Of a stretch of DNA of 11,840 bases, positions 1 through 6,235 are shown piece by piece. Below the pieces are notes generated by a model. It was not told the origin of the DNA and did no database searches. It worked only from the letters and a program-made list of their open reading frames with translations. Positions within the stretch are counted from its first letter, which is position 1. The number at the start of each line of letters is the position of its first letter. Made by a program: the position numbers and the translations under genes. The DNA is from CAZHLD01 sp964533185 (lineage in GTDB: Bacteria > Acidobacteriota > Terriglobia > Acidiferrales > UBA7541). Location: positions 1 through 11,840 of the forward strand of contig CAZHLD010000081.1 of NCBI GenBank assembly GCA_964533185.1, written 5' to 3'.

Positions 1-2
1 CT

Positions 3-275
3 ACGAACGAAGAGAAGATCATGGCGTTCGATTCTTTTGTCGGCAACACGGGGACGTATGAAGTGTCGGGTACTATCTTGACGATTAGACCCATGGTGGC
101 ACGGTTCCCAAATTGTATGGCAGGTGCCTTCATGAGATATCAGTTCCGAGTCGACGGAAACACACTCTTGCTAACGCAGAAGTCCGCAGACGTGAATTGT
201 CGGATTGGTCAGCGAGCGGTACCTTCCGCGCACCCTGCCAGCGAGACTCGGTGGAAGCTTACCCGCGTCGAGTGA
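3..275 (+). CDS. lipocalin-like domain protein, C-terminal part (5' end outside window)
   Basis: The frame is already open at base 3 and ends at a TGA at 273-275, giving about 90 residues. A methionine lies at base 21, but the preceding codons (TNEEKI) read naturally into the protein, so I treat this as the 3' end of a longer gene. The visible part resembles the C-terminal half of small lipocalin-like proteins common in soil bacteria: alternating strands with GTYEVSGTILTIRP, then YQFRVDGNTLLLTQKS, and a final ETRWKLTRVE strand. That suggests a small beta-barrel with unknown ligand. An attC-like site starts 45 bp after the stop in the orientation expected for a gene carried on an integron cassette, so the gene may be mobile. 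No signal peptide can be judged because the N-terminus is missing. The family call is by pattern recognition only and is moderate. Confidence 0.6.
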   Translation, partial: TNEEKIMAFDSFVGNTGTYEVSGTILTIRPMVARFPNCMAGAFMRYQFRVDGNTLLLTQKSADVNCRIGQRAVPSAHPASETRWKLTRVE

Positions 276-320
276 TGCACGAATGGAACAGACCAACGCA
301 GCGGGCTTCGAAGCGAAGCG

Positions 321-418
321 GCCCAACACGGCGCTGGAGCTGACGAGCGCGGGCCACGGTTTTGCTGAACGGAAAGTGACTCTTGCGCCGCTCGCGGCTG
401 AGCGCCAGGTCGTTAGAT
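321..418 (+). other. attC-like integron recombination site
   Basis: The outer ends match the attC core-site consensus: GCCCAAC at 321-327 (RYYYAAC, R'') and GTTAGAT at 412-418 (GTTRRRY, R'). Between them lie inner inverted arms: GGCGCT at 330-335 pairs with AGCGCC at 401-406, AGC at 338-340 with GCT at 397-399, and GAGCG at 345-349 with CGCTC at 389-393. The left arm carries one more unpaired base (GG against C) than the right arm, like the extrahelical base of attC sites. The element is imperfect, about 98 bp, with a central loop of about 40 nt. R'' faces the upstream lipocalin-like stop, which is the cassette orientation. The R''-L'' spacer is short, no integrase gene is visible, and this is the only such site in the window, so it could be a relic. 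Confidence 0.6.
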
Positions 419-780
419 TCCTGTGGCGAAATCCCATCTCGCAAGTGATGAATTTGATGGCGTCCCACACTGTCAGACTCAACTACGGTTGCAAGTGCCT
501 GAGTCAAAGACACCGGGGCAAGTTCCGTGGAATGGGTCTCGACTGGTCGCCATTTGTTTGCAAATATTTCTGCCTGCTCGGCCGGATTCCGCCTGAGAAA
601 CGCCCTTCCGGGATTGTGGCTTCGCGCCAGCAGGCGACTTCGTGCCTAGTTCAAAGTGACCCACTACCCTCTTTCCTGGCCGTTGCGATCCTCCCAAAGA
701 AACAAAGCATCGAGGGAGTGAAGGACGTGCGGGGCGAGGGAGCAGAGAGGATGAGTCGAGCGGATTACAGGGAGATTACT
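419..780. other. intergenic stretch without a recognisable gene
   Basis: No frame on either strand shows a protein family I recognise. A long open frame on the plus strand (205-1203) runs through here, but it starts inside the lipocalin-like gene and ends antisense to the ABC ATPase gene, so it is a by-product of base composition. I looked on the minus strand for remnants of the ABC permease expected after the ATPase gene and saw none. The only structure noted is a short dyad, ATTTG at 552-556 and CAAAT at 561-565. Confidence 0.5.
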
Positions 781-957
781 GAGAGATCCTTCGCCGACCC
801 TTGGCGGGTCGGCTCAGGAAGACGAAGCTGCGGATGCCGGGCCTGCGACCCGGCGCTACAAATCGGGGGCGCCGGGCTTCGGAATGACGGAAGCGGAGAG
901 ATCCCTCGGCTGCGCTCGGGATATCGCCTGCGGGCTCCCGCTTCGCTCACGCCCGCA
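781..957. repeat. cluster of intergenic hairpin repeats (REP-like)
   Basis: Several inverted repeats are packed together: GCCGACCC (793-800) with GGGTCGGC (806-813), a perfect 8-bp stem with a 5-nt loop; GCCGGG (836-841) with CCCGGC (849-854); and TGCGGGC (929-935) with GCCCGCA (951-957). The phrase GAGAGATCC occurs twice (781-789, and 897-905 as GAGAGATCCC), each time leading into TTCG or CTCGG and a hairpin, so the region looks like two diverged copies of one unit. It lies just past the 3' end of the minus-strand ABC operon. The hairpins could stop its transcription or stabilise its mRNA, although no U-tract follows them. Copy number in the genome cannot be seen from here. Confidence 0.5.
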
Positions 958-965
958 AATCGGCT

Positions 966-1703
966 CTACTTGACGCGTTCGTCGGATTCGACTTTGCCGT
1001 CGCGGAAATGGACGATGCGGTGGGCGTGGGCGGCGATGTCGCGCTCGTGCGTCACCAGGATGATGGTGTTGCCCTGCGTTTGCAGCCGGTCCAGGACGCC
1101 CATAATCTCGGCGCCGGTCACTGAGTCCAGGTTGCCGGTGGGCTCGTCGGCCAGCAGGATCGAAGGCGAGTTCACCAGCGCGCGGGCGATGGCCACGCGT
1201 TGACGCTGCCCGCCGGAGAGTTCGTTGGGCTTGTGCATCATGCGGTCGGTCAGGTCCACGCTCGCTAGCGCCTTCTTCGCGCGCACGAGGCGCTCTTCGG
1301 CCGGCGTGCCGTTGTAGATCAGCGGCAGCTCGACGTTGTGCAGCGCCGTGGCGCGCGGCAGCAGGTTGAAGGTCTGGAAGACGAAGCCGATTTCCTTGTT
1401 GCGGATGTAGGCCAGCTCGTCGTCGTCCAGCTCGCTCACCAGCCGCCCCGCCAGGTAGTACCGCCCGCCAGTCGGCGAATCCAGGCAGCCGATCAGGTTC
1501 ATCAGCGTGGACTTGCCCGAGCCCGACGGCCCCATGATGGCCACGTACTCGCCCTTGTTGATTTGCAGATCCACGCCGCGCAGGGCGTGCACCTGCTCGG
1601 CGCCCATCTCGTAAACCTTGGTCAGGCCCTCGGTGAAGATTCTCACTCCGCGGTCCACCAGGTCCTGGCGGAAGGAGTCCGGGGCTGCGGTTTCCACAGG
1701 CAT
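966..1703 (-). CDS. ABC transporter ATP-binding protein, MacB/LolD type
   Basis: A 245-residue ATPase with all ABC hallmarks: Walker A GPSGSGKST (58-66), Q-loop Q110, signature LSGGQ (162-166), Walker B ILLADE (182-187), D-loop NLD (191-193) and switch histidine H219. The segments VHALRGVDL and ADEPTGNLD are typical of the MacB/LolD/FtsE group, which drives export or lipoprotein extraction through a permease with a large periplasmic domain. Here the ATPase is a stand-alone subunit, not fused to a permease. The ATG at 1703 is preceded by AGGAG with a 6-nt spacer. The gene starts 28 bp after the adaptor gene's stop, so the two are surely co-transcribed. The permease that normally follows is absent; the next 690 bp hold no matching gene. 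The ATPase assignment is very secure, but the substrate is unknown. Confidence 0.95.
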   Translation of the reverse strand: MPVETAAPDSFRQDLVDRGVRIFTEGLTKVYEMGAEQVHALRGVDLQINKGEYVAIMGPSGSGKSTLMNLIGCLDSPTGGRYYLAGRLVSELDDDELAYIRNKEIGFVFQTFNLLPRATALHNVELPLIYNGTPAEERLVRAKKALASVDLTDRMMHKPNELSGGQRQRVAIARALVNSPSILLADEPTGNLDSVTGAEIMGVLDRLQTQGNTIILVTHERDIAAHAHRIVHFRDGKVESDERVK

Positions 1704-1731
1704 AGAGGTCTCCTGGCTATTTAGACGACGG

Positions 1732-3144
1732 CTAGCTGCCTTCGGCTGCTTCCTTCTTGGGCGCTTTGTTGTCCACTTTAACCGGTGTGCTCGGGCGCAG
1801 CGTGCGCAGGGCGCGGTAACTGCCGGTGACGATTTCGGCGCCCTGGTCGAGGCCGCTGACGACTTCGATGTCAGTCACGCCGGTGATGCCGGTCTCCACT
1901 TGCACAAACTCCGCCCGGCCGTTCTTCACCAGGAAGACGCCCTGAATCTCTTCCTTCTTCGGGTCGGTTCCTGACGGGAGCTGCTTGGCCGCCGCCAGGG
2001 TGACGCCGGTCGAGCCGCCCTTCTTCGTGGCGGCTTTGCTGGCCTCTTCGAGGTCTTTGCGCACGCGCACCGCCAGCGCCTGGATGGGGATGGCCAGCGC
2101 GTTTTTCTTTTCCGCGGTCTTGATCTTGGCGGTGGTGGAAAGGCCGGGCCGCAGGTTCGACGGCGGCTCGTTCAGCGTGACCACGACCTTGAAGTCCTTG
2201 GCCTCCTGCGTGCCGGCAGTGGTTTGCGTGGTGGCCAGGCCGGAGGTGCGCAGCACGGCCTGTGTGCCGACTTCGCTCACGCGGCCCTTATAGGTCTTGC
2301 CGGGCATGGCGTCGATGGTCACGTCAGCTTCCTGGCCGATGCGCACGTTGACGATGTCGGTTTCGTCCACCTTGACCTCTGCGGTGACGACGGACATATC
2401 GGAAATCGTCATCAGGTAGCTGCCGGGCGAGTTCTGGATGCCCATGACCACGTTCTCGCCGACGCGCACGGCGATGTAGGTGACCACGCCGTTGATCGGC
2501 GCGGTGTAAGTGGTCTTGCGCAGGACGTCCTTCACCCGCCTCAGCATCGCCCCCCCCTGCGCAAGCAGCCAGCGGCCATAATCCAGCTCGGCGCGCCTCT
2601 GCTGCACGAGTGCTGTCTTCTGCTCGACCTTGGCGCTGTCACTTCCAAACTTGGCCTTCTGCGCATCGTACTCCTGCTGGGAGATCAGCCCATCCCTATG
2701 GAGGTTCTGGGCGCGCTCCCAGTCAGATTTCGCCTTCTCGGAGTCGGCCTTGGCCTGCGCCAACTCTGCTTGCGTCAACTGGAGGGCAGACTGGGCGGCT
2801 GTCAGGGTCGCCTCGCCTTGGGAGAGCGACGCCGCCTGCGCGTCCACGTCCGCCGTCGGCTGGATGTTTTCTAGGCGCAGCAGGATGTCGCCGCGCTTCA
2901 CGTGGTCGCCCTCTTTCACGACGATGTCGGTGATCTTGCCGAAGCCTTCGCCCAACACGTTCGTGTAGGTCTTGGGCTTGACCTCGCCCGAGGCGGTGAC
3001 CAGCGTCACCAAGTCCTGACGGTCCACTTTCCCCGTCTGGACGGTCACCACGTCCTTATTCTTCTGGACCAGCCCGTACCACACCATGCCCCCGCCCACC
3101 GCCAGTACGCCGACACCAATCGCTACTTTCTTCCACGTCTTCAT
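1732..3144 (-). CDS. periplasmic adaptor subunit, MacA/HlyD (RND/ABC efflux) family
   Basis: A 470-residue membrane fusion protein. Residues about 6-24 form a single N-terminal membrane anchor behind a KTWKK start. The first half of the lipoyl-like hairpin is around 67-93 (GKITDIVVKEGDHVKRGDILLRLEN), followed by a long alanine/glutamine/lysine-rich helical hairpin (about 100-210). The second lipoyl half is at 213-235 (YTAPINGVVTYIAVRVGE). Beta-barrel and membrane-proximal domains follow, with AIPIQALAVR at 351-360 and GVFLVKNGRAEFVQVETG at 402-419. A lysine-rich insert at about 361-400 separates the last two motifs. The protein would bridge an inner-membrane ABC permease and an outer-membrane channel. 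It is the first gene of the operon, with the ATPase 28 bp downstream; no TolC-like gene lies upstream. AAGGA about 11 nt before the ATG serves as ribosome binding site. The family is secure, but the exact partner is not. Confidence 0.92.
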   Translation of the reverse strand: MKTWKKVAIGVGVLAVGGGMVWYGLVQKNKDVVTVQTGKVDRQDLVTLVTASGEVKPKTYTNVLGEGFGKITDIVVKEGDHVKRGDILLRLENIQPTADVDAQAASLSQGEATLTAAQSALQLTQAELAQAKADSEKAKSDWERAQNLHRDGLISQQEYDAQKAKFGSDSAKVEQKTALVQQRRAELDYGRWLLAQGGAMLRRVKDVLRKTTYTAPINGVVTYIAVRVGENVVMGIQNSPGSYLMTISDMSVVTAEVKVDETDIVNVRIGQEADVTIDAMPGKTYKGRVSEVGTQAVLRTSGLATTQTTAGTQEAKDFKVVVTLNEPPSNLRPGLSTTAKIKTAEKKNALAIPIQALAVRVRKDLEEASKAATKKGGSTGVTLAAAKQLPSGTDPKKEEIQGVFLVKNGRAEFVQVETGITGVTDIEVVSGLDQGAEIVTGSYRALRTLRPSTPVKVDNKAPKKEAAEGS

Positions 3145-3189
3145 CGCGGGAATCCTTTGATTGCCTGCGCAGCCCCACCTTCGACGGCG

Positions 3190-3209
3190 CTAACTGTACT
3201 ACGACTTAG
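3190..3209. promoter_or_regulatory. possible operator dyad upstream of the adaptor/ATPase operon
   Basis: CTAAcT at 3190-3195 and AcTTAG at 3204-3209 form an imperfect dyad (5 of 6 outer positions pair) centred about 55 bp upstream of the adaptor start codon. On the minus strand the middle reads GTAGTACAG, which could hold a TACAGT-like -10 element. A repressor binding here would control the efflux genes, but no regulator gene lies nearby and the match to any known operator is weak. Confidence 0.2.
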
Positions 3210-3642
3210 ACGGCCAAAATGTTTCCGTCCGCTTCCTGCTTCCGGGAGGACCAGCGGGAGGGTCTTGCGAGGTTAGCCCTGCCTTGCGACCCCATTACCC
3301 CCGGACAAGCCCAAGCCTCCCGGCCCGAGCCTGCCCAGCCAGGCTATATTCTAAATCCTCCTGCCTTAGAAGAAAAGTCCAGAAGTGCTCATACCGGCTT
3401 GCCGCTCGAACAAACTGGCGACGACCACCATCAGCCTAAGCAACCAACGTTGGCGGCGCTGTGTTTAGTAAAACACGACAACCGAACCTGTTGGGGGCGG
3501 GGGTGGGGCCAAATGCGATTACGCGAGAAGGGCGACCTGCGCCGGGTGTTCGGGTTAGGAGGCGCGCTCAGATACGCCACTCTGTACAGGTGCCTGATCA
3601 GAAGCCACGCGGAGTGATCTAGCTTCGGAGGTAAGGAGACTC

Positions 3643-3654
3643 ATGATAAAGTAA
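3643..3654 (+). other. three-codon minigene (M-I-K-stop) with its own Shine-Dalgarno
   Basis: TAAGGAG at 3632-3638 precedes an ATG at 3643 with a good spacer. The frame reads ATG ATA AAG and stops with TAA at 3652-3654, 18 bases before the antitoxin start and in the same frame. It may be an accident, a former start codon cut off by a stop, or a leader that loads ribosomes just ahead of the weak TTG start of the antitoxin. Confidence 0.25.
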
Positions 3655-3672
3655 GGAACAAGGAGATTGGCT

Positions 3673-3912
3673 TTGCGCAAGCAAGCGCGAATCACCAGCA
3701 AGGGACAGGTCACGGTGCCGCACGAAATTCGTCGCGCGCTGGGCGTGCGCCCCGGTGATAAGTTGCTGTTTGAGAAAGACGGTGCCGGGTTCCGCGTTCG
3801 ACCGGTGAGGACCAAGAGCCCTTTTGCAAAGTATCGAGGTATCGGGAATCCGGGGATGAAGCCCGGCCGAAAGGCCGTCATTCGCTGGGTTCGTGAACTC
3901 CGCGGCCAATGA
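3673..3912 (+). CDS. AbrB/MazE-type antitoxin (SpoVT-AbrB domain)
   Basis: A 79-residue protein starting at TTG 3673, chosen because AAGGAG (3660-3665) sits 7 nt upstream; the earlier in-frame TTG at 3667 is only 1 nt from that element. Residues about 6-45 are a swapped-hairpin AbrB domain with the diagnostic ITSKGQVTVPHEIRRALGV followed by RPGDKLLFEKDGAGFRVRP. This fold binds DNA as a dimer. The basic C-terminal tail (about 46-79, ending in RWVRELRGQ) is where such antitoxins usually clasp their toxin. The stop overlaps the next gene's ATG (ATGA), so translation is coupled, as expected for an antitoxin-toxin pair. By analogy with the family it would neutralise the PIN toxin and repress its own promoter. 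The rare start codon may keep expression low. Confidence 0.85.
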   Translation: MRKQARITSKGQVTVPHEIRRALGVRPGDKLLFEKDGAGFRVRPVRTKSPFAKYRGIGNPGMKPGRKAVIRWVRELRGQ

Positions 3913-4343
3913 CCACAGCGATTGACACGAACATCTTTGCGGCGCTCTGGGACGAGGACAACACGCTGAACTTGACGGCGCAGGCTTCTCTGGACGCGGC
4001 ACTCGGGCGCGGCAGTTTGGCAATTCCCGGATCCGTTTTCGCTGAGCTTCTAGCCTGCCCGGGGCGAAGCGAAGAATTTGTGGATTCCTTTCTGAGAGAG
4101 ACTGGAATTGCAGTGGATTGGGAACTGGAGGAATCCATTTGGAGGGCGGCAGGCCGCGCCTATCAATCCTACGCTTCCCGGCGGAGGAAACAAGGCGACA
4201 CCGGCGCCCGCCGCATTCTGTCCGACTTCCTCATTGGCGCATATGCCCAAGTACGAGGATATCGCCTCTTGACGCTGGACGAACGGATTTACCAAGCGGC
4301 GTTTCCCGGCCTTAGACTTACTGTTCCAAAGGCACAAAGATAA
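3909..4343 (+). CDS. PIN-domain ribonuclease toxin, VapC type
   Basis: A 144-residue PIN-domain protein, the usual length for VapC toxins. The acidic metal-binding residues are all present: D6 in AIDTNIF, E46 in VFAELL, D106 in LSDFLIGA and D124 in LLTLDERIY. The family cleaves RNA, commonly tRNA or rRNA, with Mg2+ or Mn2+ in the cytoplasm when not blocked by its antitoxin; the target here is unknown. Start and stop overlap the antitoxin gene by four bases (ATGA). An internal basic stretch (YASRRRKQGDTGARR, about 88-102) lies just before the third acidic residue and could contact RNA. The intact active site suggests a functional toxin. A G+C-rich hairpin follows 18 bp after the stop. Confidence 0.88.
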   Translation: MTTAIDTNIFAALWDEDNTLNLTAQASLDAALGRGSLAIPGSVFAELLACPGRSEEFVDSFLRETGIAVDWELEESIWRAAGRAYQSYASRRRKQGDTGARRILSDFLIGAYAQVRGYRLLTLDERIYQAAFPGLRLTVPKAQR

Positions 4344-4361
4344 TCCGACCCAGAGAGGGCG

Positions 4362-4376
4362 GGGGGCGACGCCCCC
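4362..4376 (+). terminator. G+C-rich hairpin after the toxin gene, possible terminator
   Basis: GGGGGC (4362-4367), loop GAC, GCCCCC (4371-4376): a perfect 6-bp stem starting 18 bp after the toxin stop. There is no T-run after it, so it would be a Rho-dependent or attenuating structure rather than a classic intrinsic terminator. Confidence 0.35.
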
Positions 4377-4415
4377 TGCCAAGTATTCAGTTGCGTGCTT
4401 GGAGCAACCCTTTGA

Positions 4416-4467
4416 GGGGCGGGGGCTTCTGTGTCGTATGTAGCCGGGGTGGGGTGCGTTCGAGGGG
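4416..4467 (+). other. cluster of five G-tracts (potential G-quadruplex)
   Basis: Runs of at least four Gs stand at 4416-4419, 4421-4425, 4446-4449, 4451-4454 and 4464-4467, ending 10 bases before the -35 box of the next promoter. Four or more G-tracts on one strand can fold into a quadruplex; two of the loops are longer than usual, so folding would need testing. Confidence 0.35.
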
Positions 4468-4476
4468 AATCTTCAA

Positions 4477-4505
4477 TTGACGGATGAGGGGTCAGGCTAT
4501 AGAAT
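4477..4505 (+). promoter_or_regulatory. sigma-70-like promoter for the GWxTD/barrel operon
   Basis: TTGACG (4477-4482) and TAGAAT (4500-4505) are separated by exactly 17 bases, each with one mismatch to the consensus hexamers. Transcription would start near 4512, about 25 bases before the ATG at 4537 and its Shine-Dalgarno. The TTG of the -35 box is also an in-frame start codon that gives an artificial 20-residue N-terminal extension; the promoter argues against using it. Confidence 0.65.
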
Positions 4506-4536
4506 CCAACCTGCCAGAAGGGGGGGAGGTGTCTCT

Positions 4537-6231
4537 ATGAGGCGCTGGGGCCGCATCCTATTGTCTTTTTTGCTTGCCGGCAGCCTGCTGGGTGTGGCCG
4601 GCGTTCGCGCGCAACAGAATCAAGATCCCGCCCAGAAAGAGGAATCCGAAAAAGAGCGGCGCAGGCGCGACGAGAGACTTAAGAAAGAGCTGGCCACCCC
4701 GTACAAGCGCTGGCTCGACGACGAAGTCCGCTACATCATCACCGATGAGGAACGCTCCGCCTTTCTGCGCCTTTCCACCAACGAGGAGCGCGAGCAGTTC
4801 ATCGAGCAGTTCTGGCTGAACCGCGACCCCACCCCGGACACCATTGAGAACGAGACCAAGGAAGAGCACTACCGCCGCATCGCCTATGCTAACGAGCGCT
4901 TCGCCTCCGGCATCCCCGGCTGGAGGACCGACCGCGGCAAGATGTACATCATCTGGGGTCCCGCCGATGAAGTCGAATCCCACCCCAGCGGCGGCAGCTA
5001 CGACCGGCCTCCCGAGGAGGGCGGCGGCTCCACCTCTACCTATCCGTTTGAGAAATGGCGCTACCGCTACCTCGAGGGCATCGGCAACGACGTCATCCTT
5101 GAGTTTGTTGACCCCACCGGATCGGGCGAGTACCGCATGACCATGGACCCCTCCGAGAAGGACGCCCTGCTGCGCATCCCCGGCGCCGGACTGAGCGACC
5201 TTGAAGCCGCTGGCATGGCCAGCAAGACCGACCGCTTCACGCGCAGCGACGGCACCCACTTGCCCACCACGTCTGGCTCTCAGCCAATGCGCATGAACCA
5301 GTTTGAGCGGCTCTCTCTGTTTGCCGCGGTGCAGCGGCCGCCGGCGCCGGTGCGCTTCAAGGATCTCGAGGAAGTGGTCACCTCGCGAATCGTCCGCAAC
5401 CAGATCAATTACAACTATCACTTCGACTTCCTGCGCGTCACCGCCGATACGGTGCTGGTGCCCATCACCATCCAGGTTCCCAACCGCCAGTTGAGCTTCC
5501 AGAACAAGGAAGGCGTACATTCAGCCCAGCTCAACCTCTTCTGCCGCATCAGCACGCTGACCGGGCGCGTGGTCCAGGTGTTTGAAGACGTCATCTCGCG
5601 CGACTTCCCCGACTCGCTCTTCCAGACGTCGCTCAAAGGCTCTTCGATTTACCAGAAGGCTGTGCCGCTCCGCCCCGGCCTCTATAAGCTGGACATCGTG
5701 CTTAAAGATATACAGAGCGGAAACGTGGGGGTAGTCAACACCCGCCTGGCTGTGCCACGCTACGAGGCCGAAAAGCTTACGGCCAGCACCTTGATCATCG
5801 CCGATCAGATCGAGCGCGTCCCCGCCCGGCAGGTAGGCCTGGGCCAGTTTGTGCTGGGCGCATCGAAAGTGCGCCCGAAGATCGACCGCGAATTCACCAC
5901 CGCGGAAAAGCTGGGCATCTTCCTCCAGGTCTATGGCCTCTCCATCGACGAGAAGACCCACAAGACCAATGCCACCGTGGAATACCGAGTCCGCCGCGGC
6001 GACGAGCAGGTGTTTGCTCAAACCGAAACCTCCGCCGAACTCCAGCAGACCGGCGAGCAGCTCACCATCGAAAAACTGCTGAACCTGAACAGCTTCGTCC
6101 CCGGTAAGTACAAGCTCGAGATCGTTGTTACCGATAAGCTCACTGGACAGACGCTCCACCCCTCGACCGACTTCACCGTCAAGGCAGCGGCCGAGGCCAA
6201 GACCGCGGCTCAAATTTCGCCCGGGAGGTAG
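4537..6231 (+). CDS. secreted GWxTD domain-containing protein
   Basis: A 564-residue protein starting at ATG 4537: GGAGG lies 7 nt upstream, and the N-terminus is then a clean signal peptide (RRWGR, hydrophobic LLSFLLAGSLLGVAGV, likely cleavage after VRA near residue 25). A charged helical stretch follows (about 35-55). The GWxTD domain spans about 55-205: a conserved lead-in RWLDDEVRYIITDEE, then QFWLNRDPTPDT, the name-giving GWRTD at 128-132 with MYIIWGP after it, and WRYRYLEGIGNDVILEFVDPTGSGEYRM. The C-terminal half, about 255-550, looks like beta-sandwich modules (for example PVRFKDLEEVVTSRI and YKLEIVVTDKLTGQ). The family is widespread in Acidobacteriota and its biochemical role is not established. 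The next gene starts right after this stop. Expected location is the periplasm or cell surface. The domain call is strong; function is unknown. Confidence 0.88.
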   Translation: MRRWGRILLSFLLAGSLLGVAGVRAQQNQDPAQKEESEKERRRRDERLKKELATPYKRWLDDEVRYIITDEERSAFLRLSTNEEREQFIEQFWLNRDPTPDTIENETKEEHYRRIAYANERFASGIPGWRTDRGKMYIIWGPADEVESHPSGGSYDRPPEEGGGSTSTYPFEKWRYRYLEGIGNDVILEFVDPTGSGEYRMTMDPSEKDALLRIPGAGLSDLEAAGMASKTDRFTRSDGTHLPTTSGSQPMRMNQFERLSLFAAVQRPPAPVRFKDLEEVVTSRIVRNQINYNYHFDFLRVTADTVLVPITIQVPNRQLSFQNKEGVHSAQLNLFCRISTLTGRVVQVFEDVISRDFPDSLFQTSLKGSSIYQKAVPLRPGLYKLDIVLKDIQSGNVGVVNTRLAVPRYEAEKLTASTLIIADQIERVPARQVGLGQFVLGASKVRPKIDREFTTAEKLGIFLQVYGLSIDEKTHKTNATVEYRVRRGDEQVFAQTETSAELQQTGEQLTIEKLLNLNSFVPGKYKLEIVVTDKLTGQTLHPSTDFTVKAAAEAKTAAQISPGR

Positions 6232-6235
6232 TGTG

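Larger units (their letters stand above)
3145..3672. other. intergenic region between divergent ABC operon and toxin-antitoxin pair
   Basis: No gene is recognisable in this stretch of about 530 bp. It must hold the promoters of the minus-strand adaptor/ATPase operon and of the plus-strand antitoxin-toxin operon, but I cannot pick convincing -35/-10 pairs for either. Visible structures are a perfect 10-bp palindrome CCAACGTTGG (3444-3453), a short hairpin GTGTTT-AGTA-AAACAC (3461-3476), and a G-rich run at 3493-3508 (five, five and four Gs separated by single bases). Plus-strand open frames through here have no family resemblance. Confidence 0.5.

Noticed and set aside
419..700. A second attC site suggested by ACTCAAC near 475
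   Set aside because: It matches RYYYAAC, but no GTTRRRY end with complementary inner arms follows within a plausible distance.
276..965. Degraded permease gene after the ABC ATPase
   Set aside because: Minus-strand frames in this stretch show no hydrophobic segments or FtsX/MacB-like motifs, so I could not support a pseudogene.
205..1203. 332-codon open frame on the plus strand
   Set aside because: It begins within the lipocalin-like gene in another frame, runs through the attC-like site and the hairpin repeats, and ends antisense to the ABC ATPase gene. The translation has no family resemblance and is rich in Arg and Ser from GC-rich noncoding DNA.
4477..4536. TTG 4477 as start of the GWxTD protein (20 extra residues)
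   Set aside because: The TTG is part of a TTGACG -35 box with a TAGAAT -10 box 17 bases on. No Shine-Dalgarno precedes it, and ATG 4537 has GGAGG at 7 nt and opens directly into a signal peptide.
4558..5520. 320-codon minus-strand open frame opposite the GWxTD gene
   Set aside because: It is a mirror frame of a well-supported gene. The Gly/Val/His/Asp-rich composition is typical of antisense frames in GC-rich codons, and there is no ribosome binding site or known motif.
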